64,000 nucleotides of DNA from Lethocerus indicus (lineage: Eukaryota; Arthropoda; Insecta; Hemiptera; Belostomatidae), in contig JACDQD010000007.1 of the NCBI GenBank assembly GCA_019843655.1, positions 10,351,600-10,415,599 on the forward strand. Reading direction: 5' to 3'. Shown here piece by piece: positions 1 to 13,407 of this stretch (position 1 is the first letter of the stretch; each line of letters opens with the position of its first letter). Made by a program: the position numbers and the translations under genes. The notes beneath the pieces were generated by a model. The model worked only from the letters and a program-made list of their open reading frames with translations, had not been told where the DNA came from and searched no databases.

Positions 1-3000
1 AACTCGTGTTTGGGGTTAAGCTACAGAGGGGTTTGCGCCATCGTCAAAAGGCGTGTCGGCTCCCGTCGAAGCATTCCTGGACATAGGCAAAAATAAACGA
101 ATTTTTCGAATTTATTTTCGGAACAGCTCGCTTTACGATTCAACGTGCGAAAGACAACCTGACCTCTGTTCTTGTGAATTCTCCTCTTTGATTACTCCCG
201 ACGGTTCTCAGTCGAGGGCGTCCGGGGGCGTATTTTGAAACCTGAAGGCATTTCAACTGGACGTTCAATATGTAGAGCCAGCCGCTTGCCAGTCAGCCCG
301 CGTTTCACTTCCTTATGCGACGGCCTAAAGTCGGTGATTCCCCAAGTAAATACTCCTCACATTTTGCCAAACCCTCGGGGTCGTATTTCATCTGTTTTCC
401 CACTCTGCTTTCGTTTTGGGAGCCGAGGCGAAGGGCCGTTCCCAACTATTGTCGGAGAACGAAAGAGGTTCTCCTCTTGAGACCACCCGCTTCCGGTCCA
501 TCGACCGATCGGAACACGCTATCGCATCCTGGATTCCTCGCGTCGATAACGCGTCATTAACTTTCCCCCTTCACCGATATAAATATAATTGCCGGGCTCC
601 GTATTTAGTTTCACCCGATAAAGTAGATCCGATAACACCATTCATGCGATAGTACGTAACAGGAAGCGTGCGCTGCACCAGAGTAGGTACTATCATTCCC
701 ACATTCTAGCAATCTGCTTTCAAACTGGAGGCCCGACTTCAAACTCCACCTAATCGGGTTTCTTGTATTCCCGCGCAGAACATCAAACGTCTATACATTT
801 TGAACAACAGAAACATTATCTGCGTTCCATCTAAATTTATGCATATAATGAAATATGGAAATACATAATGGATGTAAGTTGAACTATGTATGTAAATTGC
901 CGACTATCGGAATGTACTACAGGTTTAAATTGTAAGCTGGTTCGTGTTACCGCTTTGAAATATTACGCTTTGAATATGTATGAGAATAATCTATTTAGTT
1001 TCGTAAACGGTAGTGTATTTTGGTTATTAAGGAAATAAATTAATAAGAACCGGAATCACTATATTCACTGACAATAAATTGCTAACAGCAGATCGGTACC
1101 TAATCAAACGAACATAGACTCGAATATGCCATTACATTGTGATCGGAAAACGTTTTTCCGGAAATTTTGTTTGATGGAATCCCAACAATGGGACCAATCG
1201 AACAGCAAGGATTGGACGAAGAGTTTTGCCCATTCTACTAGACACACTGTTCAAGTGGAAAATTGCTGCCAGCACAATGAAGGGAAACGGGAGTAGGATT
1301 TGAAGCGGGATGGGGGAAACATCATAGAAAACGGAATTCGAACCGGAAATTTTGCGTTCCGCTTTGGATTGAATATCCAACGCATATTCAATTGGTGGCG
1401 CCCCGGGGGAGTTTCTTGTAGTACGTACTGCGGCCACCGTTCAAGGACATTATAATATTTGCACGGCCGTTTCCACCTCGTTTATGAAAATGGGCCGGAC
1501 TTTCCCCCCATGTTTTTTTTTTATGTGCCGGGAAAAAATATTTCCACGGTAGCGGCGTGTGTCGGCTTATTTCCTACGACGAACGGTAGTTGTCGGCCTA
1601 TCGAATTACGCCTATATGCCTGTCGCGACATTCGAGTAGAGAGGTACTGCGCCCACATTCGCTGCTGGGCTTCAATTTTCTGCGGCCCAGAAAATATTTT
1701 TTGCCGTCTGAATTACTTCTTTAGGCCTCGGAAACTGGAGGACATGCATCAGACTCAACTCTGCAGTATCGGTGACTCAAGTCTATATTACTTCAGGAAT
1801 ATACACTATTCTACAATGTAGAACACATTGTAACATTACACAAATTCATAAAACAAAAATCTATGCCTATCATTTCAGGTCCTCGCAGATATTGACACTT
1901 TCGTGACTTCTCATTGAAAATAAAGCCGAAAATTTCGCATCCTCGCATCTGGTTTCCACAGTCATACTCGGTTATGCGTATTCAATATTTCGTATTTTCC
2001 TCATCGGACGGCCAAATCCTCGGCTCTTGCCAAAAGTTTTTACCGGGTGGTGTGCGAACCCGACGCTGTAATAATTTTTCACTTCTTTGCAATTCCTCGC
2101 AGCGAGTCATTTCTAAACGTGGGAGTCCATTTAACAATTATTCGCCCGCGCCAGCAAAAAGTCACCCCGACCGAAGGCCGAGGTATCTATCTCCAGTGGC
2201 CGTGCGGAGAGACTTTAACGCGCCGTCTGTCCACAGCCATCAGATAACAGATACTGGGAAGGGAGAGAACAACGAGTCTTAAGGCCGCCGTAAAAATTAA
2301 TACAAAAAAGAATTAAACACGGCGGGAATAAGAAATGGTCTATTATACGTTATGTGGGGATATTCCCAAGCATCGCGCCTACCCCTTGGGAAGGGGGGGG
2401 GGAAGGAGGGAGGACGGTTAACTACTTCAATTTACAAAGTCAGCAGCCTGTAACGACATTAAATGGGGGGAAGCGGATGGCACCCGGCAGGATGTAGAGC
2501 CCCGCTTGAGAAGAACCAACCTCCCCGGGCCCCCTTACCGTGCCGAACGAAGAAACACGCCTTAGTTCCTCTAAAACACAGTATAAAACTCAACTGAAAC
2601 ACTTAAACTCAAGAAAGGTCGAGACGCCCAAGGCTTCAACTGCGATTTAGTAAATAAGAATTGTGACCTTTGCGAAAATCGTAAAGCCGGGTAGATTAAC
2701 GAGGACCAAGAGCTTTGCGAGAAATATCCACCTCCGGGTAAAAGTATGAGAAAAGGTGGGATTCTTCTATTTTCTCTTAAGTTTTTTTCAAACAAAACGA
2801 CAACACAATTATTATGCTAGTACTAGCCTTATGTAGCTCAGGAATTTTAGATGTTTTCTAAAAGTCCGGCTTTGTACCCATTTTCTGTTATGAAAAATAG
2901 AACTATCTAAACTGAAGGCATTGAAAATATTGTTTAGTGATAATATCCTCAATTCAATGAGGATGATTGAAATGACGCATTGAAGACCTTGCAGCATGTT

Positions 3001-4199
3001 ATTAAAGTAGATATCTGACGCGTGGATAGGACATTTGGGACAATTCCAATTTGGGATGGGAAAATCACTAAACTGTGGGAATTAATTAAGAGAATATTCG
3101 GGCGCACGATCGTGGGATTCATCGGCGGAACCGTTCCGGCCAGCCGATTGTTTCTAAATGTTGTAGATAAATGGGCGTAGTTTCCAGCTGAAAAACGCCA
3201 ACGGACTTTTTGTCAGTCCGCCCGAAAAAATTTTAACGCAGCGAATAGTACGTATATTTTAATATTTACACAATTTTTGTATAAATTTTGGTTATAATTG
3301 CTCGGAAATTCAGCTGAATTTATTGTACGAACAAGACATTTTTATGTTATAATCCATTGAGTTCTGTTCGTTTGAGATCTTCCTCATACACCGTTGGTAG
3401 CATAATTTTTTACATTTATTTAAATAAGCAATTAAACTCAATTTAACGAAAGTTAGTTTTAAAAAGTGTTCGGGCCCTATCGTGAAGTTACAGTTGTATT
3501 AGATAGCGTTAGAAGAGGTCACGGACAATGAACTGGGCGCATATGGAGGAATCAGTCGGCCAAGATCCACCGAGTCACTTCCAAGTGGATATCCTCAATT
3601 TAAAGCTCATGAATATTCATCGGCGGGTGGGTTCATAGAATCGGCCGCGGTTCATAACTGAATTCTCCCGTGTTCGAATTCGTATTTCCGTCTCTCTCTC
3701 TCTCTTCCTCGAGGGCTAGGAATATGAGTTATGTTGCCGGTGCCCCTGCGACAATGTCCAGCCCGCACTACAATTCCCGATTCCTCGACTGTACAACGGC
3801 TTTCCGTGAATGCCGATCCTGCCGGCGGTACGTGAGCCGCCGCTTAACAGCGCTAACAGCCGCCACTAATGGGACCAATTGCCAAAACGAAATGGACACG
3901 CGGCCAGAATCAGTATCCGAGCTGCGTATCAACATTCCAATTATTAGCTCAACACGATCCCTATTATCATGACGTACGTTGCAAAATCCTGTCGTTTTAC
4001 TCACTACGTTTTCCCTAACTGAGTATAACTACTCCGATGCATAAACCCGAATTCGAATAATTGTAATTCTTGCGAATAAAACGTGTACAAGCCATTCTAC
4101 GAATATATACAATAACATTTGGTCTAGGCTAATTTAAAATACAAAAAGATTTTTAGTATCTAATCGTAAATAGAAAAGATCAACGAACAAATTTTGTGA
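1..4199. other. non-coding stretch, no gene recognised
   Basis: AT-rich sequence with scattered GC-richer islands. Short open frames occur on both strands, but none shows a recognisable domain, a convincing chain of splice sites or a family motif. It could be intergenic or a long intron of a gene outside the window. Confidence 0.6.
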
Positions 4200-4830
4200 A
4201 ACTAGCGCCCCCCTGAGTGTGGTGCGGAAATGTACTTAACTAAAGTTCGTTCAGTGCACTTGCACCGATAAACTAGCGGCCCTAGAGGGTGGTGCGGACA
4301 TGTACTTAACTAAAGTTCGTTCAGTGCACTTGCACCGATAAACTAGCGCCCCATGAGGGTGGTGCGGACATGTACTTAACTAAAGTTCGTTGAGTGCACT
4401 TGTACCGATAAACTAGCGCCCCTTGAGGGTGGTGCGGACATGTACTTAACTAAAGTTCGTTGAGTGCACTTGTACCGATAAACTAGCGCCCCTTGAGGGT
4501 GGTGCGGAAATGTACTTAACTAAAGTTCGTTCAGTGCACTTGCATCGATAAACTAGCGGCCCTTGAGGGTGGTGCGGAAATGTACTTAACTAAAGTTCGT
4601 TGAGTGCACTTATACCGATAAACTAGCGCCCCTTGAGGGTGGTGCGGACATGTACTTAACTAAAGTTCGTTGAGCGCACCTGCACCGATAAACTAGCGCC
4701 CCTTGAGGGTGGTGCGGAAGTGTACTTAACTAAAGTTCGTTGAGCGCACTTGCGCCGATAAACTAGCGCCCCTTGAGAGTGGTGCGGAAGTGTACTTAAC
4801 TAAAATTCGTTGAGTGCACTTGCACTAGAT
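4200..4830 (+). repeat. 70-bp satellite block, 9 units
   Basis: Nine head-to-tail units of exactly 70 bp; the motif AACTAGCG recurs at about 4200, 4271, 4341, 4411, 4481, 4551, 4621, 4691 and 4761. Each unit also carries GTGCGGAAATGTACTTAAC and TAAAGTTCGTT. Units differ by a few substitutions only. The same unit recurs at 26.8, 28.5, 30.2, 33.2-33.9, 52.1 and 60.1-60.8 kb and, as short remnants, at each array junction. Confidence 0.95.
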
Positions 4831-4947
4831 TATTAACAATAGACATTTGTCAACAAATTTTGGATCAACAGGAAAACTTTTATGATCGTAAATACAAGCA
4901 AAAGTCCAAATCAGCGAGAGGAGACAGAAACACGCGAATTCTGCGAA
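4200..4947 (+). mobile_element. non-autonomous satellite-bearing element, copy A
   Basis: The satellite block is followed by a shortened copy of the unique flank seen elsewhere (TTTTGGATCAACAGGAAAAC, ATGATCGTAAATACAA) and by the shared terminus AGCGAGAGGAGACAGAAACAC. The longer copy at 60.06-61.15 kb has the same order, so satellite plus flank travel together. It has no coding capacity. I cannot assign a superfamily: no clear target-site duplication was found. Confidence 0.7.
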
Positions 4948-7900
4948 AAGTAAATTGTTGTGAGCGGAATTCTAATGAGTTTACAGGAGATATATGAGGC
5001 TCATTTCTCTTAATCTCTTCAAGCTTGCAATTGAAAGTTTATATGCAACGGGCCTCCTAATTGATTAATAGTGCTGCCCATGTAACTCAGGTGCGGTCAT
5101 TAGAATTAAACCATTACTTGTGGGATTCTCTTTGTCTTCTCCTTTTCTTTCTGGGCTCCGCCGGTTCCGGATTCTTGCCTACATCAACTAATGGAACTAC
5201 GTAGTTGAGAGAATTTACGATATATTATGCTTGTGGAAGGAAGTCGAAACCCACCCAACCGCAAGAGGAGTCTGAGAATCATACGTCAGTTAATACTCCT
5301 AGCATTCTTCATTTTTCTCTTAATATAATACCCTTGTTAGACTTACAAAGCTGGTTTAAGCAGGTTTTATATCAAGTGCTTAAGGGTTTATTATAATTGT
5401 ATGTACAGACTAAATAAATTGTAGTAACCAAAAAATATTCCTAACACGGTGCCTGGAGGTATTAGGCTTTTCCAAGATATCTAAAGTATTTTAACACCGA
5501 ATTATTCTTACGATTGTCGGGAGAAATTGGAAAACTGCATCAACGTTGACCGATAATTGATTGTGTTCGGAATATAATTGTAGGTCTTTGAAATGTTTTA
5601 TGGGGGTAATAATCTGAGCCCTCGTTAAATGAGGCGTCAGAACAGTGGCGGATCTTATTAGTTAGGTCTCTCGGAGACAGGCCGTTGATCAGCATGACAT
5701 GGAGTGCTTCTGACTTGGACTAATTTTCCGCCTACTTTTCTAAAGGAAAATTGCAGTTTATATCTAACCCGTAGAACTGAAGGTTGTCTGACCGGCTTGC
5801 GCTTTTCCAATTAGGGCTATTTTAATTTCTCTCCGCCGTATTGTGGCGACGTTCTCTACGGCAAAGATTACAACATAAATCCTTTGCTACATATCCTCAG
5901 TCAATATAAAAGTTTTAACGACAAAACAGCCTATCAAACGGCCTATAAAGCATCACTTTAAAATGACTTGGATTATTTTTCTCGATCATACTTACAAATT
6001 TATGGTAGATTATGTGTTACAAAACGGTCGTATAAATTTATTAAAATGATGATATTGTTAATTTGCTTTACAATGTACCCTATTCTATTTAATTATTAGT
6101 GAAAATAGTTACCAACATTTTGTTACAGTAGATATTATAGTTAATTGTAGTTAATTACGAGTAGTAATATATAATCCATTTTAAAACATAAAATTGGAGT
6201 AAAATATTTACCAAGCTGCCAATGCTAACTAACCACATTATTACGTTAACCAAATAATGATTTACGAGCGACGTCAGTTCTATAATTAAAGGCCGATTTC
6301 CTTTTTGTGGGGAGGATGCCTTTTCAAGAAATTAAATCAATTACAAAAGCCGAGGCGCAACAAAGGGACAATAGACAATAAAGCGGGCGCCAACAAGAAG
6401 AAGAACAGGACGAAGATGAAGAACAAGAGAACGGTGCCTGGGCTCAAACCGATTGGCCTTGTCGCGGCCACCACCACTTGCTTTATAGGTCAGTCACACA
6501 CCTCTACCACAACAGAATACGCCCACTCATCTCGCCGGTATTATTCATTCCCCGATTTATTTAAAACAAAAATTAATTCCGCGACCAAATTTTTCATCGG
6601 CAGGAACAATATCCAGAAGGGACGCTCGCCGGTAGTGAAAATATTGCGAAGGCGACCGATTTCGTACATTTCGCTCTCGCCCGATCTTGCATAAGATTTA
6701 AGCGGCGATCAATTTAAGCGATAAATGAATTCAACCTTGGAACTAGGCCACTACCGGATCGATTCATTCAACCGGCGGTATAAAGAAAGGGGAACAGTTT
6801 TGCAGTACCGCCGTGTACACTGCATAATGCATGTTGTCGCAACTGGTCAACAATTCTAACAAAAAGAAAGCCAATGTCTTAATAGGCGCTTCCACCGTCT
6901 TGAGAGGGCACAGTTTACCCTCCCGTACGTTTATTTACGTCGATTTTGTATGGCAGTGTCTTGAACTACCACAATCCTAACTATTTACGTACGCCTGTCT
7001 ATATATACGTATATATTTAACGAACACTTATTTATTAATAGAGAGGGATTTATTTTTTCTATTGATAGTGCTGCCCAATCAATAAAATGACCGTTGACAG
7101 AATGAAGTTGACTTTCCGGTTTAACGGCCATTTATTCGACAATTTGAAGTCATTAGCCGGGCACGATTGCTATAATTAAAGCCCGATGATAATTGAACGT
7201 CCGTCGCCTGCGGAGTGAGGGCATAATTTACAAGGATTGCTTTACGAACCCACTGGAATTATTTACGGTGTAGCCAAAAATAAATATTTCTACATATTTT
7301 TTAATGAAAAATCAAAAAAAGATCAATCCAAAGACCTAATCGCGGGCATTAATCCATCGAAGGAATCAGTTTGGTGAACGATTAAACAGTGTCCCGGGCA
7401 ATGGAACGGGAGCAATGCAAGCCGCAGGGCCGCTCAGCAAAACTGGATCCTCCTCCCGTTTTTTATCCGATTCAATTAAACTGCACTTTCTCTCAGCAAT
7501 CTATCGAAAAGGACCGTTTTTTCCACGGCCCGAGATATATTTTCGCTTTTTAAATTCAAGTTTCACTTAAAAAGGATATTTCTGAGTGGCCTCGTTCTGA
7601 TTAAAGGAATTGAAGATTATAAATAACAACTCGAAACTTGTTTTACTTGATACTACTCTGGGGCCGTTTACGCATTGCGTTAGTAACGCAATTGAGTGCC
7701 TTAAATACATGAGAATAATGGAAGTCTTAAATGAACTCCGTTTCCTCCCTGTGTGAGAATTTCTTTTTTATATAATATTTTTAATTACAAAATATTAATT
7801 TCAAAATAAGGTCCCGAATTTTCCAGGTTCAATTCCATTCGTCAAACACCGCTCAGAATGAATCCCGATACACCTAATTACATCAAACTATCACTATCGG

Positions 7901-10900
7901 ACCGAGGTAGAGAGAAAGTCGGAGATGACATTCGGTGCCCGCTCAGATCTCCCCGTAAATATTTTTAGCAATGAATTAATTATATTGTGTTATATTAACT
8001 GGTAAGAAATCGAACCCCAAAATATTATTGGGACAAGAAGGCGGAAGCGAATTGTCCAGTGCTCAAAATTTTTGGCTGTAACATTCTCTTTTAAAAGGAC
8101 TTGAAAGGTTTCGATCGGAGGTTAAGGGAGCATACAGCTATTTATTAAACCGACGTCGAATCTGATTGGACGAAGAGACCGTGAAAACGCCGGGCGAAAA
8201 TGAAATGCCCCATTCAATGTGTCAAGGAGGATGGGAAATGAATTAAGCTGCGGCAATAATGGACGGGACGATAACGGGCTAGTGGCATCGGAGAAACCCA
8301 GTTTTGTTCCAGGGACTGACATTTGCTCGGTTTCGTTAGCGCAGTAATTCATGAAATCTGACATTATCCATTCAAGCCGAGATGGCGCTTAAAAGAGTGG
8401 GAAATACTAAAAACAATTAAAAGAAATAATTGCGACGATAGAGTTCTAGACAAGGTTATTGCTGGCAATAAAACAAACGTAAGAGCCACTTAAAATTTAA
8501 TCTAAACTTTTTATATAAATGCCTGGAGATTTTGTCTTTATATAATACAAACGGGCGCTTAGGGTGATAACAGGGGTTGAGGAATTAGTGGGGAAGGCCA
8601 GTAGACATATTTCCTACTGACTATAGTCTTGGCTCTATTTGCGGGCAGGAAATATTCGAATTGAAATTAATTTTAATTGATGGTCATTAAATTTTCTGAG
8701 AAGTAAGGTCATGATGTAAATAGGACGCGGTACTCACCCACTGCTGGCCTGTTATCAGTGACGACGGGCGTAATCCATTTAAGGCAACACTGCGCGTTAT
8801 CGACAATTTTTTTCGCACTAAAATGGAATATTAAAATTAAAAAAGGGGAAATAGTTTAGTTTTGTATATTTGACGGGTCACACCACAACGACAGTTGCGC
8901 GACGAACGTCCCGCCGGCGTTTGCGATCCCGGATGACGAGCGGAGAGGAGTCGTACTGGAATGGAACCACTGGAAGGTAGACGCAGGACAACCAGCGGCT
9001 TGGAGAGGACTACTGGAAGGACCCGTATCGAAGAGGCCCCTTCCTTCTCCGATCCCCACCACCGGCTCCCACCCCACCTCACTCCCTGCACCAGACAGAA
9101 ACAACGCTCCCAGTATTGCCCAACAAATATCAACATTAAATATTAAATCCCAACCCGAATCGCCTTCATTATACCCACTTAAAAGTCTTACAGAGTGATT
9201 AATGAAATTCTAATTAAATGCGTTAAAATTGATACACCTCAAATTCGGCCGATTAACGTCTCAACGGGGTTTACACTCAATACAGAAAATTTAATTTTTC
9301 ATACTTTTCGCATTAATGGCATAATGATCTTATATTTTTTATCTGCGATATTTACCTGGCCTGTATTTATAGACAGTTCTGCAGTTAGTTTCTGGATGTT
9401 AACAACGGAGGGTTACGTAGCCCTAAACTGCGATAAACTTAAATTTAAGTATCTAACACAATTTCGCATTCATTATAAAACAAAGGACCAAGTTTTAGGT
9501 CATACTAAATTGTAGTATGCAATCTTCATCCGGGTTTAGACCTGTGACTCCTCATTAGTTTATTTCAAACTACGATAATTCTAAATTTATAAACCTCGAA
9601 TCCTCCCTACCCGAATTCGCCTTTCGAACGACCTCCAATAAGAAAGGTAATAAGACGAGGAAGATTGCATTGCGGTGAATTACCGACGCCTACTCGTTTT
9701 CGAACGAAATGTTAATTGCCGCCATTAAAGTGTACCATTAAACCTTGACGGACGGATATTACAAAAGCCTTAGATAGATAACCATTAAACCATCTGCCTT
9801 TATTTATTTGTCCGTCTCGGCCTGTATGTGTGTCACTGGTGATGATGACTCTCGCTCCTTATGCTTTGTTCACTTTTTTATATTCACACGGAAAAACAAC
9901 TCACTCCAACAACACTTTCTGTCTTGTACTACATCTATATAAAATGCGGTTAGAAGGTAAACAATTTTCGACAAAATGTGTTCATTATTTAAGCACTGTT
10001 TTACTCGTTTTCTGCAATACAATCCCATTAGACAATTACTATATTTTACTTTTGCGTCCTGTTATTATTCAACGATTTTCCAGTGCGGTGTTTATGTAAT
10101 ATGGGTTCCGACTGCAAAATATTCTACTAGTCTATTAGAAAGTTAAGTCATAAAATATATTTATAACTGCATGCACTTCGCTTTTTCCACTTCCTGAAGT
10201 TAATTATAAGGTAGATCTAGTTCACTTTATATAATTTTAGAAGGACTTTATTTTCTAATAAATTAGGCGAACTAGAAATAAGCACGCTTTAATTTCTTGG
10301 CGTAAGTATTGTACTTCGTTCAGTTCCATTTCTACCAGGCTGTGGATTAATGTTGTATTTATTAGTGCCTGTTTTATAAACCAGAGAAAGGTAGAGTGGC
10401 CTTTACTTGCCTTATTCGTTAAAACTATATCACATTGGAATTGGCATTATCATTTATGCCTTATTTATATAGAATAAGGATATAATTTATGTCTTAATAG
10501 AAACTTTTTATTCTATACCCGAAGAACGTACAGCTCTTTACCATCCCATAACCACAAATGGCATCTTTCGTATCAACCTTAGCGCTACGTTCAGGGTCGA
10601 CGGTATCACGTCCCGGCTGGTCGAACTTAGGACCTATTGGAGGTACTCAAGAGGGAAGTAATTATTACTATGAGAGTAACCGAAAGCGGTTCAGCATAAC
10701 GTCAATTGAATTTGATGTATAAATGACGGATAATCAGTTTTATTTGTGAAATAATATTTTTTATTACTTATTATCAGATGTAGTAATTGCATTAGAAAAC
10801 TTTCGCAATAGAAATTCTTCCTGGACTCTTTCCGGTGTGTAATTAAAAGAATGCAGTTGAGAATTAATAGGTGTCATGAAATTCAACCGAGAATTTTCCC

Positions 10901-13345
10901 TTTCCACGGTCCCAGTGTCGACTGGAATAAGGGGAGAATAATACCCGCCGGAGTCTCTTCTGGCGAACGGGCTCGGCGCCCGTTTATCAAACCGACCATA
11001 AATCAGTATAAAGTATCGGCCGGAGGAAGAAGGAAGTCGTCGAAATAAGATATGGGAAATAAGGCGGTATTAAATGAACCGCGGTCCGCAGCCGGAACAA
11101 TGTTAGCGTCAGAGTGAAAGCACGACCGGTATAATTAGTTATCATCGTAACAACTGGGACTGGGGGGGGGCGATCCCCCTCCAAATAATTGTCTGGGCGA
11201 GAGGATCGATTTATGCAATCGAAACCGAAGGATTTGAATTCGCTTTGAGAAAAGAATAGGATGTTCTTGTCAGCGCGATTGCCCAAGTCGGACACCAAAC
11301 GGGCGAACAATAACCGATTACACAACACCGGAAATATAACCCTCCGCTAATGGAAAATCGACTGGAAAAATACAGGAAAAGTGTTATTTAAATCCTTTGT
11401 TTCGAAGGAAAACGATAGTTCGGTTATTTAACATCGTCCCGACGCTACGCGCAACAGTTATTTTTTTTTTTAATTAGCAACAACGCCTTTGGTAGAATTG
11501 TATTAGAAATTACATCTTCGTTCAAAACGTGAACATCACATATTCGCAGATTGTTTAACTGGTTAACATTAGACATTACACATGTCCCGTGTAATTATAC
11601 ACATAACAATAAAAAAAAGGGAGTGTTGAATATGCTCCAGTGATTCGCCATCCTACTGACTGAAGAGCTATAGGAGATGACAAGCAGCCTAAACCTCGTG
11701 AGAGTATATCAAAAAATCTTTGGCAACCATGCAGACATTCCAAATTTAATCCCAAATTTATCATATAAAATATGAAAAATGTTTAAGTTAATTGTGTTTA
11801 TCAATATACATTTCTTATTTCTATTGCATAAAAACATCTGACTGTCGGAAGGGACGTGGAATAAATTAAGAAATTCATCAAATATTTACAAAAAACTTTA
11901 CTCGTAATGCGGAAACGTTGGTAACGAGGAGAAGAAGGAAGACCTGTCCTCAGTTGCCGGGAAGTGCTGTCAGGAAATTTTCTAAATGCCAACAACACAA
12001 GGAACTATAAAAATGTGTGTTTAAGACAAATAGTTCAACAATTCATGTAATTTTCCTTTGTCCTAATGTTTAAGCGTTGAGAAGTTCCTACTCGAAATTG
12101 AATTATAATTCGCACGCTCATTTTACGCCACGGGAAGCTGAATTTAATGCTTTTCATTGTAGGAAAGTTACCGTTTAAAATTGCTCCGGACAAAAATCCG
12201 GTTGAGTTAGGGCTCAGGAAATTGTCCGTTTATTTGTCTCCAACGCAGCTTTTCGTTGTCTGATCGCGGTCGACGCGTCAACTTGACGTGTCAGACAAAT
12301 CGCTTGACCTACAGCCCAAACCACATTCATTGTCTGCCTCGTTTTTAAATTAAAACGAACGCGAAGCCAAAGGCAGGCCCAATTATAATATCCGAACGGG
12401 CCCCCATTGTCTGGGCCCGGTGTGGAAATTCCCTCGGGACCGCAACAACGGGACGAGGCGGGCTCGTTTTTAAATTTATTAAGTTCCGAATATATCGCAG
12501 CGGCCGTGAACCGTAGAGTCGGCGCCCCGACTAATGACCCAATTAGAACGGACTTTCTTATTAGCCGGGGGGGGGTCAATAACAATCGACCGCCGCTACA
12601 ATTAGTATTGAACGGGCCTTTCATGAAATTTTTTTAAACATTATTTCACACGGTACACGGCCAATCTCATTACCAGCACTGGTTTCAATTTGCATTGATG
12701 TTACGCTTCTTAAAACTCTGTTACGTCTTAATCCTTTCTAAATGAAAATGTATGTAGACAATTCTGAAACGGTACGGTGTTTTCAAACGATAAATATAAA
12801 ATAGTTTCCAAATTGATTCCTGAGCGCGAATAGCATTGATGAACCATACTGTAGAAAGAATTGATTATTGGCAAGTAGGAATCAAATTAATATTTTACAT
12901 GGGAGTCAGTTCATTAATGTGTTACAATTTGTTGTGAACACGAAACCGGTTTACATCAAGACCGCGTAGTCGGGTAGAGGAAAGAAGATTGGAAGAGTGA
13001 CGATATTTTAACCCCAAAGTTATGGCAACTAGAAAAATGGTAACATATTATCACCAAATGCAGAAGGGTTTACGAAATATTAACTTAAAAAGTTAATAGT
13101 TTATATTAAACATAGTTTAAAATTTATAAAATCGCCAGAGTTCGATACAACACTTATTAAATAAAATTTATTTATCGATAAATATTTTTTAGGCCCTATT
13201 AGTTTGTCTTTCTCGAGGCAGTCACGTCTCTGCTTTCCCAATAAGCGAATAATGCAACCTGTTTCAAACCTATTCTTTTCGTTCAGAATTTGACAAATTA
13301 TGGCGCCTGGAATCACGAGAGAGAGAGGTATAATGCAAAAACAAA
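4948..13345. other. non-coding stretch, no gene recognised
   Basis: About 8.4 kb without a recognisable coding exon. It is AT-rich with GC-richer islands at about 8.87-9.10 kb and 12.2-12.6 kb, where several frames are open at once, as expected from composition alone. It lies 3' of the CLC gene. Confidence 0.55.
8860..9198 (+). other. unassigned open frame without a start codon, possible exon
   Basis: A 112-codon frame stays open between an in-frame TAG at 8857 and the TGA at 9196. The first two thirds are GC-rich, and the translation has a charged stretch (DDERRGVVLEWNHWKVD) followed by a Pro/Ser-rich tail. There is no in-frame Met near its beginning and no family I recognise. Two minus-strand frames are open over the same DNA, so composition may explain it. 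Confidence 0.15.
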
Positions 13346-13360
13346 TAAAAATGGCCGAAA

Positions 13361-13379
13361 TTTATTAAAAATATTTATT
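13361..13379 (-). terminator. polyadenylation signals of the CLC gene
   Basis: Two canonical AATAAA hexamers on the minus strand (plus-strand TTTATT at 13374-13379 and 13361-13366), about 30-45 nt past the CLC stop codon. They give a very short 3' untranslated region. Confidence 0.6.
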
Positions 13380-13407
13380 AAAATAACTGCCGGCCGCGGC
13401 GACTGGG

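Noticed and set aside
1310..1390. Possible tRNA on the minus strand (GGTTCGAATTCC resembles a B box)
   Set aside because: No matching A box, anticodon arm or acceptor stem could be drawn.
6305..6694. 129-codon plus-strand frame with Lys/Asn/Arg-rich start
   Set aside because: Low-complexity composition, no domain, no splice support and no clear codon bias; treated as chance.
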